Part shown: one piece after another, positions 8,301 through 16,668 of the stretch
Layout: each line of letters opens with the position of its first letter
Position numbering within the stretch: the first letter of the stretch is position 1
Assembly (NCBI GenBank): GCA_046348855.1
Contig: JAXMDK010000010.1
Location: 1 to 64,000 of the forward strand
Length of the DNA stretch: 64,000 nt
Reading direction: 5' to 3'
Origin: TMP-24 sp046348855
Lineage (GTDB): Bacteria > Pseudomonadota > Alphaproteobacteria > Rhodobacterales > Rhodobacteraceae
Program-made: the position numbers and the translations under genes
Notes under the pieces: model-generated
Told to the model about the DNA's origin: nothing
The model's database searches: none
What the model saw: only the letters and a program-made list of their open reading frames with translations

Positions 8301-10745
8301 TCAGGCCTTGATGCGTTCCATCTTCGGGTCGAACAGCGGGCTCAGCGTGACCTCGGCAGGAACCCGGATCGTCGCCACCTCAAGCTCGTATTTGCCCGAC
8401 AGGACGTAATCCGCCGTCACCCCTTCGGGGTTACGGACATAGCCCATGCCGATCGCCTTGTTGATCGAATGGCCGAAGCCGCCCGAGCTGAGCCAGCCCA
8501 CGCGCTTGCCGTCGCGGTAGATCGTCTCGCGCCCGCTCAGGATCACGTCGGGGGCGGTGGTGAAGGTGGCCATCAGTTTCTTGACGCCATTCGCGCGTTG
8601 CGCCGCCACCGCGTCGCGGCCCTTGAAGGGGATGTTCTTCTTCATCTTCACCGCCCAGCCGAGGCCTGCCTCGTCCGGCGTATGGTCGGGGCCGATGTCG
8701 GCAGCCCAGGCGCGATAGCCCTTTTCAAGCCGCATCGTCTCGATGGCGCGGTAGCCGGCGTTGCGGATGCCGAAGGGCGCGCCGGCCTCGAGCAGCGCGG
8801 CATGGACGGCGGTCGCATATTCGACCGGGAAGTGCAGTTCCCAGCCCAACTCGCCGACATAGGTCACGCGCATCGCCAGAACCGGGCAGCCGGCGATGCC
8901 GATGGTCTGCGCGGTGCCGAACGGGAAGGCGGCGTTCGACACGTCGGCGCGGGTCACGGCCTGCAGCACATCGCGCGCCTTCGGCCCCATCAGCGACAGG
9001 ACGGCATTGCCCGAGGTGATGTCGAACAGCTGCGCGTTCGCGCCCGCCGGGATGTTCCGGGCGATCCAGTCGAAATCATGGGTGGCAAAGCCGGTGCCGG
9101 TGACGATGTAATATTCGTCGCGCGCCTTGCGCACCACGGTCAGGTCGGTCTCGATCCCGCCGCGGTCGTTCAGCATCTGGGTGTAGATCAGGCTGCCCAC
9201 CGGCTTCGCCACGTCGTTGGTGGCGATCCAGGACAGGGCAGATTCGGCGTCCGGCCCCTTCAGCGCGAATTTGGCGAAGGAGGTCTGGTCGAAGATCACC
9301 ACGCTTTCGCGGCAGGCCCGGTGTTCGCGGCCCACGGCAGCGTGCCAGTTCGGGCGCTGGAAGGTGTAGATGTCTTCCTGAACCTCGCCGGCCTTCACGT
9401 CGGCGAACCAGTTCGGCCGTTCCCAGCCCAGCTTTTCGCCAAAGACCGCGCCATCGGCCTTGAGCGTGTCATACAGTGGCGACTTGCGGCAGGGGCGGGC
9501 GGAATGATGTTCCTCGCTGGGCCAGGCCATGGTGTAGTGCTTGCCATAAGCCTCGTAGGTCCGCTTCCTGATCCAGTCGGTATCGAAATGCGGCCGGCCG
9601 AACCGGCGGATGTCGGCGGGCCAGAGGTCGAAGGGTGTCTCGCCCTTGGCCACCCATTCCGCCAGGCACATGCCCGCGCCGCCGCCCGAAGCGATGCCGA
9701 AGGCGTTGAACCCGGCGCCGACAAACAGGTTCCGCTGCTCGGGCGCCTCGCCCAGGATGAACATGCCGTCGGGGGTAAAGCTTTCCGGCCCGTTGATCAT
9801 CTGCTTGATCCCGGCGGTTTCCATCGCCGGCACCCGGCCAAGCGCCAGTTCCATCAGCGGCGTGAAATGGTCGAAGTCATTGTCCAGCAGCGTGTAGTGG
9901 AAGCCCTGCGGCAGGCTGCCGTCGCGCCAGAGCTTCGGGTTGGGTTCATAGCCGCCCATCACCAGCCCGCCCACGTCTTCCTTCCAGTAGGTCAGCCGGT
10001 CGGGGTCGCGCAGGGTGGGCAGGGTGGGGGTCACGCCCTCGATCCGTTCGGTGACGATGTACTGGTGTTCTACCGGCACCAGCGGCACGTTGACGCCATG
10101 CGCGGCGCAGAAGGGCCGGGTCCACATGCCGGCGCAAACCACGACCTTTTCGCAGTCGATCCGGCCGCCCTCAACGATGACGCCCTTGATGACCCCGTCC
10201 CGGATGTCGACCGACAGGACCTTGGTATCCTCGAAGATCTTCGCGCCCGCCATCCGCGCGCCCTTGGCCAGCGAGAGCGTGATGTCGGACGGGTTCGCTT
10301 GACCGTCGGTCGGCAGGAAGGCCGCACCGACCACATCGCCGATATCCATCAGCGGCCACAGGTCCTGCGCCTCTTTCGGCGACAGAAGCTGCATGTCCAA
10401 CCCGAAGCTGTGGGCAGTGGTCGCCTGCCGCTTCACCTCGGTCCAGCGTTCCTGGTTGCATGCCAGCCGCATGCCGCCGTTCATCTTCCAGCCGGTCGCC
10501 TGGCCGGTTTCGGCCTCAAGCTTGCGGTAAAGGTCGATCGAATAGCCCAGAAGCTGGGTGACGTTGGCGTTCGAGCGCAGCTGGCCGACCAAGCCGGCGG
10601 CGTGGAAGGTGGTGCCCGAAGTCAGCTTCTTGCGTTCCAGCAGCACCACTTCGACGCCCATCTTGGCCAGATGGTAGGCGGTCGAGCAGCCGACGATGCC
10701 GCCGCCGATGATGACGACCTTGGAGGAGGAGGGGAGTGAAGACAT
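8301..10745 (-). CDS. FAD-dependent oxidoreductase with GcvT domain, sarcosine/dimethylglycine dehydrogenase-like (first copy)
   Basis: An 814-residue two-part flavoprotein. Residues 9-400 form a DAO-type FAD domain with the dinucleotide motif VVIIGGGIVG (10-19) and His48 in TTFHAAG, the residue that carries covalent FAD in dimethylglycine dehydrogenase. Residues about 430-814 form a GcvT-like folate domain ending in the usual glycine-rich GFGHSINKAIGMGYV segment. Known relatives remove N-methyl groups from dimethylglycine or sarcosine and pass the one-carbon unit to tetrahydrofolate. It is the last gene of a minus-strand operon with a betaine-type ABC transporter and a choline-kinase-like enzyme. 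The exact substrate is unknown; a paralogue lies at 18403-20826. Confidence 0.85.
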   Translation of the reverse strand: MSSLPSSSKVVIIGGGIVGCSTAYHLAKMGVEVVLLERKKLTSGTTFHAAGLVGQLRSNANVTQLLGYSIDLYRKLEAETGQATGWKMNGGMRLACNQERWTEVKRQATTAHSFGLDMQLLSPKEAQDLWPLMDIGDVVGAAFLPTDGQANPSDITLSLAKGARMAGAKIFEDTKVLSVDIRDGVIKGVIVEGGRIDCEKVVVCAGMWTRPFCAAHGVNVPLVPVEHQYIVTERIEGVTPTLPTLRDPDRLTYWKEDVGGLVMGGYEPNPKLWRDGSLPQGFHYTLLDNDFDHFTPLMELALGRVPAMETAGIKQMINGPESFTPDGMFILGEAPEQRNLFVGAGFNAFGIASGGGAGMCLAEWVAKGETPFDLWPADIRRFGRPHFDTDWIRKRTYEAYGKHYTMAWPSEEHHSARPCRKSPLYDTLKADGAVFGEKLGWERPNWFADVKAGEVQEDIYTFQRPNWHAAVGREHRACRESVVIFDQTSFAKFALKGPDAESALSWIATNDVAKPVGSLIYTQMLNDRGGIETDLTVVRKARDEYYIVTGTGFATHDFDWIARNIPAGANAQLFDITSGNAVLSLMGPKARDVLQAVTRADVSNAAFPFGTAQTIGIAGCPVLAMRVTYVGELGWELHFPVEYATAVHAALLEAGAPFGIRNAGYRAIETMRLEKGYRAWAADIGPDHTPDEAGLGWAVKMKKNIPFKGRDAVAAQRANGVKKLMATFTTAPDVILSGRETIYRDGKRVGWLSSGGFGHSINKAIGMGYVRNPEGVTADYVLSGKYELEVATIRVPAEVTLSPLFDPKMERIKA

Positions 10746-10754
10746 GTCCAGTCC

Positions 10755-11654
10755 TTACAGGGTTTGAAATTCTTGATAAGCGGCCCGGAAGGCCGCCAGA
10801 TTGTCGGCGGTGTAGGTGCCGTAGTCGAAGTCGATGGAGGAGGTGATCTCGCTCACCATGCTCCACAGCGTCTCGCGCAGGAGCGAGGCGCATTTCATCG
10901 CGGAGTATCGCCGCCAGAGATCGTCCTGCAGGGGGCGGTCGTAGTAGGCTTCCAGAAGCACCCGCTCTTCCGCCGGCGAGAAGCCGTTGTTCGAGGCGAT
11001 CCCGCCCAGGTCGAACAGCGGGTTGCCGAAACCTGCATATTCCCAGTCGATCAGCCACATGCCGCCGTCGCCGATCAGGATGTTGCCGGGCAGGAGATCA
11101 TTGTGGCAGACGACAAGTTCGGTGGGTCCGATGGCGCGGTCCAGCACGTCGGCCTTGGCCATCAGGTCGGCCAGTTTCGGCACATGGGCCGAGGCGCGGG
11201 CCGTCAGCAGGCGGGCATAGTCCTGCAGGATATGCGCCACCGAAAAGCACAGGACCGGGCCTTCGACCGCGCGCGTGACGTCATGGTGCACGCGCCGCAC
11301 CAGTCCGGCCAGCGCCGGCACCATGCCGGGATCGTGGCGGTCTTCGGCAACCAAGGGGCGCGCACGGACGAAGTCGAGCACCAAGAGCCCCGGCTCGGCA
11401 TGGCGGACCGCCGGGCCGACGCCCGCGCGTTCGGCCGCGCGGGTGATCGCCAGTTCGTTCCAGCGCAGCACGCCGTGTTCAAGGATGTCGGCGCCGAAGC
11501 GGACGACGAAGCCCTGCCCCTGATCCTCGACCAGGACATTGTGGTTGGTCTTGCCACCGCCCAGAAACTCGACCCGGCCCGGTGCCTTGAAGCAGGGCAG
11601 CGTCCGCGCGGCGGCAAGCAGGCGTTCGACAGTTCCCGACATGGGTTCAGACAT
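10755..11654 (-). CDS. Choline/ethanolamine-kinase-like phosphotransferase (first copy)
   Basis: A 299-residue member of the APH/choline kinase family. Brenner's phosphotransferase motif reads CHNDLLPGN (about residues 183-191) and the metal-binding motif LIDWEYAG follows at about 200, both matching choline/ethanolamine kinases better than antibiotic kinases. It probably phosphorylates a small amino-alcohol. The start ATG lies within the end of the upstream permease gene (8-base overlap), and the flavoprotein gene follows after 9 bases, so it is part of a transporter-kinase-dehydrogenase operon. Substrate identity is an inference from context. Confidence 0.8.
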   Translation of the reverse strand: MSEPMSGTVERLLAAARTLPCFKAPGRVEFLGGGKTNHNVLVEDQGQGFVVRFGADILEHGVLRWNELAITRAAERAGVGPAVRHAEPGLLVLDFVRARPLVAEDRHDPGMVPALAGLVRRVHHDVTRAVEGPVLCFSVAHILQDYARLLTARASAHVPKLADLMAKADVLDRAIGPTELVVCHNDLLPGNILIGDGGMWLIDWEYAGFGNPLFDLGGIASNNGFSPAEERVLLEAYYDRPLQDDLWRRYSAMKCASLLRETLWSMVSEITSSIDFDYGTYTADNLAAFRAAYQEFQTL

Positions 11655-12285
11655 GGGGGGTCTCCATACCCGATTTCTTTGCGACGGCCGCGGTGATCAC
11701 CCGGTCGCTCATGATCGCGATGAAGGCCACGGCCAGGCCGGCAACCACGCCCTTGCCGGCATTGGCCTTGGTCAGCGCGATATAGACTTCTTGCCCAAGA
11801 TCGCGCGTCCCGACCAGTGCCGTGATGACCAGCATCGACAGGGCCAGCATGATCGTCTGGTTCAGCCCCAGAAGGATCGAGGGCATGGCGAGCGGCAGCT
11901 TGACCTTCCACACCAGCTGGCGCGGGGTGCAGCCCGACACGATCCCGGCCTCGACCATCTGGCTGTCGACGCCGCGGATGCCCACCGCGGCATAGCGGAT
12001 GGCGGGGACGACGGCATACATCACCACCGCGATCATCGCCGAGAAGTCGCCGACCTTGAACAGCATCACCACCGGGATCAGGTAGACGAAGGTCGGCAGG
12101 GTCTGCAGCGTGTCGATCACCACGGTCATCACGGTATTGGCCTTTTCGCTCTGCCCGGCAAGGATGCCCAGCGGCACGCCGATCAGCATGGCGATCACCA
12201 CCGAGACGCCGCAGAGATAGATCGTGACCATCGCCTGCGGCCACAGCCCGGCCGAGATGATGAAGGCGGTGAACGCAAAGCCCAT
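11647..12285 (-). CDS. Betaine/choline-type ABC permease, C-terminal half after an apparent frameshift
   Basis: A 212-residue permease domain with the BPD_transp_1 fold of the ProW/ChoW group, including the EAA-type loop (EAGIVSGCTPRQLVWKVKLP). The preceding bases in this frame, back to about 12350, also encode plausible membrane sequence (LGLVLSAAIAGRIGGWRLG) that joins smoothly to the end of the upstream gene. The ATG at 12285 overlaps the upstream stop by one base (TGATG) but has no convincing ribosome site. The best reading is that both halves were one large two-domain permease split by loss of one C at about 12348. If the split is real, translational coupling at TGATG could still give two subunits. 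Confidence 0.75.
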   Translation of the reverse strand: MGFAFTAFIISAGLWPQAMVTIYLCGVSVVIAMLIGVPLGILAGQSEKANTVMTVVIDTLQTLPTFVYLIPVVMLFKVGDFSAMIAVVMYAVVPAIRYAAVGIRGVDSQMVEAGIVSGCTPRQLVWKVKLPLAMPSILLGLNQTIMLALSMLVITALVGTRDLGQEVYIALTKANAGKGVVAGLAVAFIAIMSDRVITAAVAKKSGMETPHV

Positions 12286-13634
12286 CAGCCCCAGCCGCCA
12301 GCCGCCGATCCGCCCGGCGATGGCCGCCGACAGGACCAGCCCCAGGCCCAGGGAATGCCGAGGAGGAAGGTCTTGACCGGCACCAGCAGCCAGGTCAGCA
12401 CCGCGACCTTCACCGCCTCGATCTGGTCATAGAGGTTGAGGTTGATCCACGACACGACCGCGCTCCAGAAATGGCCGGTCGACAGTTGCAGTTCGGGCGG
12501 AAAGACGGCCAGCGCGGGCACGGCGCGGGCGAGCGGATAGCTGGCCACCACCAAGGCCAGCCAGGCCAGGATCAGGCCGTGGCGGCGGAACCACGGCGCC
12601 TCGCTCGCCTCGGCTGGGCCCCGCGCGGCGAAGGCCTGGCTCAGCTTGTCCAGCGCGATGGCAAGGATCACGATCCCGAAGCCGGCCTCGACCCCGCGGC
12701 CCACGTCCAGCTTGCGCAAGGCGGTCAGCACGTCATAGCCCAGCCCGCCCGCTCCGATCATCGAGGCGATGATCACCATGTTCAGCGTCAGCATGATGAC
12801 CTGGTTGACCCCAACCATCAGCATCTTCCGCGCCGCCGGAAGCTGGACCTTCCACAGAAGCTGGCGCGGCGTGCAGCCCGACATCCGCCCGGCCTCGACG
12901 GTTTCTGCCGGAACCGATTGCAGGCCGATCGTGGTGATCCGCACCATCGGCGGCATGGCGTAGATCATCGTCGCCACCAGCGCCGACATCGGCCCGAAGC
13001 CGAACAGGAACAGGATCGGCACCAGATAGGCAAAGACCGGGACCGTCTGCATCAGGTCGAGGAACGGCCGCAGCGCCAGTTCGACCCAGCGCAGCTTGAA
13101 GGCAGCGATACCCAGGGCGATCCCCCCGGCCACCCCAAGCGGTACGGCGATCACCACCGACACCAGCGTGACCATCGCCGACTGCCACAGGCCGAACAGC
13201 AACAGGTAGGCGAAGCTCGCCACCACCAGCGTCGCCAGCCGGCGCCCGCCCAGTTGCCAGGCCAGCAGCCCGAAGCCGAGGATGATCGGCAGCCAGGCCA
13301 GCGGCGGCAGGATCGGAATGGCGGTCTGACCCTCGCCCCAGGCAAAGCCGTCGACGATCAGGTTGCGCAGGACGCCATAAGGCGCTTCGACTAGGGCGGA
13401 CAGCAGCCGGGTGAAATCCCGGAACTGGAACGGCCCGAAGGTCGCATCCTCCAGCAGCCACTTCAGCGCCGCCGAAATCGACCGGTCGAGGTTGGCCTGC
13501 ATCGCCTGCGGATATTTCAGCAGCCAGGTCCAGCCCGTCGCCTGCGCGATCCCTTTCGACGACAGCGACAGGGCGAAGGTGACGATACCGAGGCCGATCC
13601 AGTAGGCCGCATTGCCGATCCGTCGCGGGGTCAT
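12285..13634 (-). CDS. Betaine/choline-type ABC permease, N-terminal half
   Basis: A 449-residue open frame with an N-terminal membrane anchor (about 8-28), a large loop, and a first permease domain at about residues 120-350 with EAGRMSGCTPRQLLWKVQLP as the ATPase-contact loop, then two further helices. The final 15 or so residues (WSCRRPSPGGSAAGGWG) look out of frame. One additional C in the CC run at 12348-12349 would join this frame to the following permease domain and give a fused protein of about 660 residues, as in related two-domain permeases. The ATG overlaps the stop of the ATPase gene (ATGA), and the neighbours are the ATPase and the binding protein. Confidence 0.8.
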   Translation of the reverse strand: MTPRRIGNAAYWIGLGIVTFALSLSSKGIAQATGWTWLLKYPQAMQANLDRSISAALKWLLEDATFGPFQFRDFTRLLSALVEAPYGVLRNLIVDGFAWGEGQTAIPILPPLAWLPIILGFGLLAWQLGGRRLATLVVASFAYLLLFGLWQSAMVTLVSVVIAVPLGVAGGIALGIAAFKLRWVELALRPFLDLMQTVPVFAYLVPILFLFGFGPMSALVATMIYAMPPMVRITTIGLQSVPAETVEAGRMSGCTPRQLLWKVQLPAARKMLMVGVNQVIMLTLNMVIIASMIGAGGLGYDVLTALRKLDVGRGVEAGFGIVILAIALDKLSQAFAARGPAEASEAPWFRRHGLILAWLALVVASYPLARAVPALAVFPPELQLSTGHFWSAVVSWINLNLYDQIEAVKVAVLTWLLVPVKTFLLGIPWAWGWSCRRPSPGGSAAGGWG

Positions 13635-14659
13635 TGCGGCAGCTTCCGGCCGATCAGGATGTCGACGATGATGCGGGCGTCGACCTCTCCCAGCGGGCGG
13701 CCGTCGGCGTCGACCACGCGGAACGGTTTGCCGGCCGCCTCGATCTGGTCGGCGACGTCGGCCACCAGTGCGGTCGCCGGCAGGTCGCCGGCGAAATCCG
13801 TCGCCGTCAGGGGGCGGGCCACGGTCTTCAGCCGCACCACCTTGGCGCGCGGGATATGGCGGGTGAATTCGGCCACGTAGTCGGTTGCCGGGTGCAGCAC
13901 CAGTTCCTCGGGCGTTGCGGTCTGGACGATGGCGCCGTCGCGCATCACCGCGATGTGGTCGGCCAGGCGGATCGCCTCGTCGAAGTCGTGGGTGATGAAG
14001 ACGATGGTCTTCTGCAGGCGGGCCTGCAGCCGCAGGAGCTCGTCCTGCATCTCGCGCCGGATCAGCGGATCGAGCGCCGAAAAGGGCTCGTCCAGGAACC
14101 ACAGGTCGGGTTCCACCACCAGCGACCGGGCAATGCCGACCCGTTGCTGCTGGCCGCCCGAAAGCTGGTGGGGATAGCGGTTCTCGCGCCCGTTCAGTCC
14201 GACCAGATCGATGACCTGGCGGGCGCGCTCGAGCCGGGTCTTGCGGTCGACGCCCTGCACTTCCAGCGGGAAGGCGGCGTTTTCCAGCACGGTCAGGTGG
14301 GGCAGCAGGGCGAAATGCTGGAAGACCATGCCCATCTTGTGACGGCGCAGGTCGATCAGTTCCTGATCGGACATCTTCAGCAGGTCGCGCCCTTCAAAGC
14401 GGATTTCCCCCGCCGTCGATTCGACCAGCCGCGACAGGCAGCGGACCAAGGTCGACTTGCCCGATCCCGACAGGCCCATGATCACGAAGATCTCGCCCTT
14501 GCGGACCGTGACGTCGGCCTGGCGCACCGCCGAGACGATATTGGCATCGCGCAGGGCCTGGGGCGTCGGCGCGCCGCCGTGGCGTTTCAGGTATGTGTCG
14601 GAATTGGCGCCGTAAAGCTTCCACACATTCCGACATTCGAGCACGATCGGACGTTCCAT
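13631..14659 (-). CDS. Glycine betaine/choline-type ABC transporter ATP-binding protein
   Basis: A 342-residue ATPase of the ProV/ChoV type. Walker A is GLSGSGKST (about 62-70), the signature LSGGQQQR (about 165-172), Walker B LWFLDEP, and the switch histidine is in FITHDFDEA. The extended N-terminus with YLKRHGG and the C-terminal regulatory extension beyond about residue 275 are features of the betaine/proline subfamily. It energises uptake through the adjacent permease with the binding protein encoded upstream. A 255-base fragment of a very similar gene, differing only at silent positions, lies at 39881-40135 on the other strand. Confidence 0.9.
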   Translation of the reverse strand: MERPIVLECRNVWKLYGANSDTYLKRHGGAPTPQALRDANIVSAVRQADVTVRKGEIFVIMGLSGSGKSTLVRCLSRLVESTAGEIRFEGRDLLKMSDQELIDLRRHKMGMVFQHFALLPHLTVLENAAFPLEVQGVDRKTRLERARQVIDLVGLNGRENRYPHQLSGGQQQRVGIARSLVVEPDLWFLDEPFSALDPLIRREMQDELLRLQARLQKTIVFITHDFDEAIRLADHIAVMRDGAIVQTATPEELVLHPATDYVAEFTRHIPRAKVVRLKTVARPLTATDFAGDLPATALVADVADQIEAAGKPFRVVDADGRPLGEVDARIIVDILIGRKLPQ

Positions 14660-14692
14660 CTGGACCAGACTTTTCAGGGGGAAGGTGGAAAT

Positions 14693-14719
14693 CGCGGCCC
14701 CGGTCGCGCCGGGGCCGCG
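14693..14719. promoter_or_regulatory. Intergenic hairpin between binding protein and ATPase genes
   Basis: CGCGGCCCCGG and CCGGGGCCGCG form an 11-base-pair stem with a 5-base loop 7 bases after the binding-protein stop codon on the minus strand. No T-run follows. Such hairpins in ABC operons commonly stabilise the binding-protein transcript or cause partial termination so that it is made in excess. Confidence 0.5.
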
Positions 14720-14726
14720 GGCGGGA

Positions 14727-15674
14727 TCACTTGAGCCAGGCCTGCCAGGTGGCTTCGTTGGCCTTCATCCAGTCGGCCACGACCGACGGAATGTCCTTGC
14801 CTTCGACATCGACGGCATAGTCCATCTGGCCCATGTCCTGGTTCGACATCTGGTAGTTGCGGATGATCTTGGCCGCACCCGGCCATTTCTTTTCCAGCCC
14901 GGCCCAGCCGGCCTTCCAGATCGGCCCCTGCGGCTTGCCGCAGTCATAGGCCGAATCCTTGTTCTCGCCCCAGGCCGGATCGGAATAGCAGGCCGGGTCA
15001 TAGGGCGGGAATTCGACGAACTTGCCCTTGTATTTGGCCGGCGCCCAATGCGGCTGGTAGATCCACAGGAGGATCGGATCCTTGCGTTCGTAGGCCGCCT
15101 GCAACTCCGCGAACAGCGCCGCGTCGGTGCCGGCGTGCACGACCTCGAACGGCAGGTTCAGGGCCTGGATGCGTTCCTCGTCATAGCCGCCCCAGGTCAC
15201 CGGCCCGCCAAGGTAGCGTCCGTTCGGCGCGGTTTCGGGGGTGGAGAAGGCGTCGGCGCAGTTCAGGAGCGCGTGCCAGTCGGGCAGGCCGGGGCAGCGT
15301 TCCTCCATGTAGTCGGGGTACCACCATTCCTCGCGGGCAACCATTCCGGTCTCGCCGAAATTCACGACGTTGCCGGTTGCGGTGGCTTCGTCCAGCGCGT
15401 CCTTGCCGGTCGTCGCCCAGATTTCCATCGCCAGGTCGAGATCGCCGGTCTTCAGCCCGGCGAACTGCGCCAGATAGTCGGCCTGGACCAGCTCGGTGTT
15501 GTAGCCGGCCTTCTTCAGCACCTCGGACATGACGGTTGCGCTGATCACGTCGCCGGACCAGTCATGGGTGGTGATCTTGATCGGGTCCTGGCTTTCCACC
15601 TCAGCCAGGGCCGTGCCGGCCGAAACGGCCTGCGACAGCACCAGCGCCACCGAAGCAAGCAGCGTCTTCTTCAT
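14727..15674 (-). CDS. Periplasmic betaine/choline-type substrate-binding protein
   Basis: A 315-residue OpuAC-family binding protein with a Sec signal peptide (MKKTLLASVALVLSQAVSAG, cleavage after about residue 24). The mature part is rich in tryptophan and tyrosine (ITTHDWSGD, EWWYPDYMEE, LLWIYQPHW, GWAGLEKKWPG), as expected for an aromatic cage that holds a quaternary ammonium group. It is the first gene of a minus-strand operon with ATPase, permease, kinase-like and dehydrogenase-like genes. The AT-rich divergent promoter region with CAACA repeats lies upstream. Probable ligands are choline, glycine betaine or a related methylated amine. Confidence 0.88.
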   Translation of the reverse strand: MKKTLLASVALVLSQAVSAGTALAEVESQDPIKITTHDWSGDVISATVMSEVLKKAGYNTELVQADYLAQFAGLKTGDLDLAMEIWATTGKDALDEATATGNVVNFGETGMVAREEWWYPDYMEERCPGLPDWHALLNCADAFSTPETAPNGRYLGGPVTWGGYDEERIQALNLPFEVVHAGTDAALFAELQAAYERKDPILLWIYQPHWAPAKYKGKFVEFPPYDPACYSDPAWGENKDSAYDCGKPQGPIWKAGWAGLEKKWPGAAKIIRNYQMSNQDMGQMDYAVDVEGKDIPSVVADWMKANEATWQAWLK

Positions 15675-15749
15675 CGTTCACTCCCTGATTTTGATTCTTG
15701 CGGCGCCCGGTGATTCCCCCGATGCGATGACCAGAAGGTAACAGCACTT

Positions 15750-15775
15750 CAACATATAGCAACACATTTCCAACA
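15750..15775. promoter_or_regulatory. Three CAACA repeats in helical phase, candidate DeoR operator
   Basis: CAACA occurs at 15750, 15760 and 15771, i.e. once per turn of the helix, in the AT-rich gap between the divergent binding-protein gene and the second DeoR gene. A GTTG on the same strand at about 15799 adds an inverted copy. This is a likely control site for both transcription units. Confidence 0.45.
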
Positions 15776-15859
15776 TAAATGAACGTTATTGAAAATAAGT
15801 TGTGGCATTATGTGCGTTTGGGCGATAGCCTTGGATCGCGCCCCATGAAGAGTCCCGCG

Positions 15860-16648
15860 ATGAACGATCTCGACTTCACCTCGAACCACCGGCAGGCCGA
15901 GATCCTCGACGCACTGCGCCGGGCCGGGGGGACGGCGCGCACGCAAAGCCTGGCCAGCGCGCTGGACGTGTCGGACGAGACGATCCGCCGGAACCTGCGC
16001 CGGCTGGCCGAAGGCGGCCTGGTCGAAAAGCTGCATGGCGGCGCCCGGCTGGTCGAACGCGCCATCGAGGCCGACCTGAACACCCGCCTGCAGGAACAGG
16101 CCGAACCAAAGCGCCGCATCGCCGAAGAAGTGTCGCGGCTGGTCGAGGACGGGACGTCGCTGTTTCTCGACGTGGGGTCCACCACCAACCTGATCGCCGA
16201 CGCGCTGCAGGGGCACAGCGGGCTCAGCATCGCCACCAACTCGGTCGCGGTGGCCTTCAAGCTGGCCATGCGCAACGGCAACCGCGTCTTCTTTGCCGGC
16301 GGCGAGCTGCGTCCGAATGATGGCGGCAGCTTCGGACCCGAGGCCCTGGGGTTCCTGCAGAACTTCCGCCTTGACCTTGCGGTCATCTCGACCTCGGGGG
16401 TCTGCCCCCGGCGCGGCTTCCTGTTTTCGGACCTGTCCGAGGCGCAACTGGCCCGGACAATGCTGCAGAACGCCGCGCGCCGGGTGGTGGCCGCGGACGC
16501 TCGGAAATTTCACCGGACGGCGCCGATCGCGCTGGGCGATCCGCAGCAGATCGACGTCCTGGTTTGTGACGAAGAGCCGCCCGAGGAAATCCGGGCGGCG
16601 GCAAAAGGCTGGGGCACGGTGATCCGCGTCGCCCGGCCATTTCCCTGA
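15860..16648 (+). CDS. DeoR-family transcriptional regulator (second copy)
   Basis: A 262-residue DeoR/GlpR-type repressor with an N-terminal winged helix (ARTQSLASALDVSDETIRRNLRRL, about residues 25-48) and a sensor domain with LDVGSTTN, ATNSVAVA and FAGGELRPNDGGSFG. It differs from the first DeoR copy and is closer to GlpR-like regulators. The start at 15860 puts the helix at the normal distance and has GAAGAG about 8 bases upstream; an in-frame ATG at 15845 is possible. It is divergent from the ABC transporter operon and followed after 20 bases by a phosphatase gene. The effector may be a phosphorylated intermediate made by the kinases of this island (inference). Confidence 0.88.
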   Translation: MNDLDFTSNHRQAEILDALRRAGGTARTQSLASALDVSDETIRRNLRRLAEGGLVEKLHGGARLVERAIEADLNTRLQEQAEPKRRIAEEVSRLVEDGTSLFLDVGSTTNLIADALQGHSGLSIATNSVAVAFKLAMRNGNRVFFAGGELRPNDGGSFGPEALGFLQNFRLDLAVISTSGVCPRRGFLFSDLSEAQLARTMLQNAARRVVAADARKFHRTAPIALGDPQQIDVLVCDEEPPEEIRAAAKGWGTVIRVARPFP

Positions 16649-16668
16649 ACGCAGGCAAGGAGCCGCGC

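Noticed and set aside
8469..10739. 750-codon plus-strand frame opposite the first flavoprotein gene
   Set aside because: Shadow of a gene with clear FAD and GcvT motifs on the minus strand.
15779..15859. Start of the second DeoR gene at the ATG at 15779
   Set aside because: It would add 27 atypical residues from AT-rich promoter sequence; the downstream ATG fits the family.
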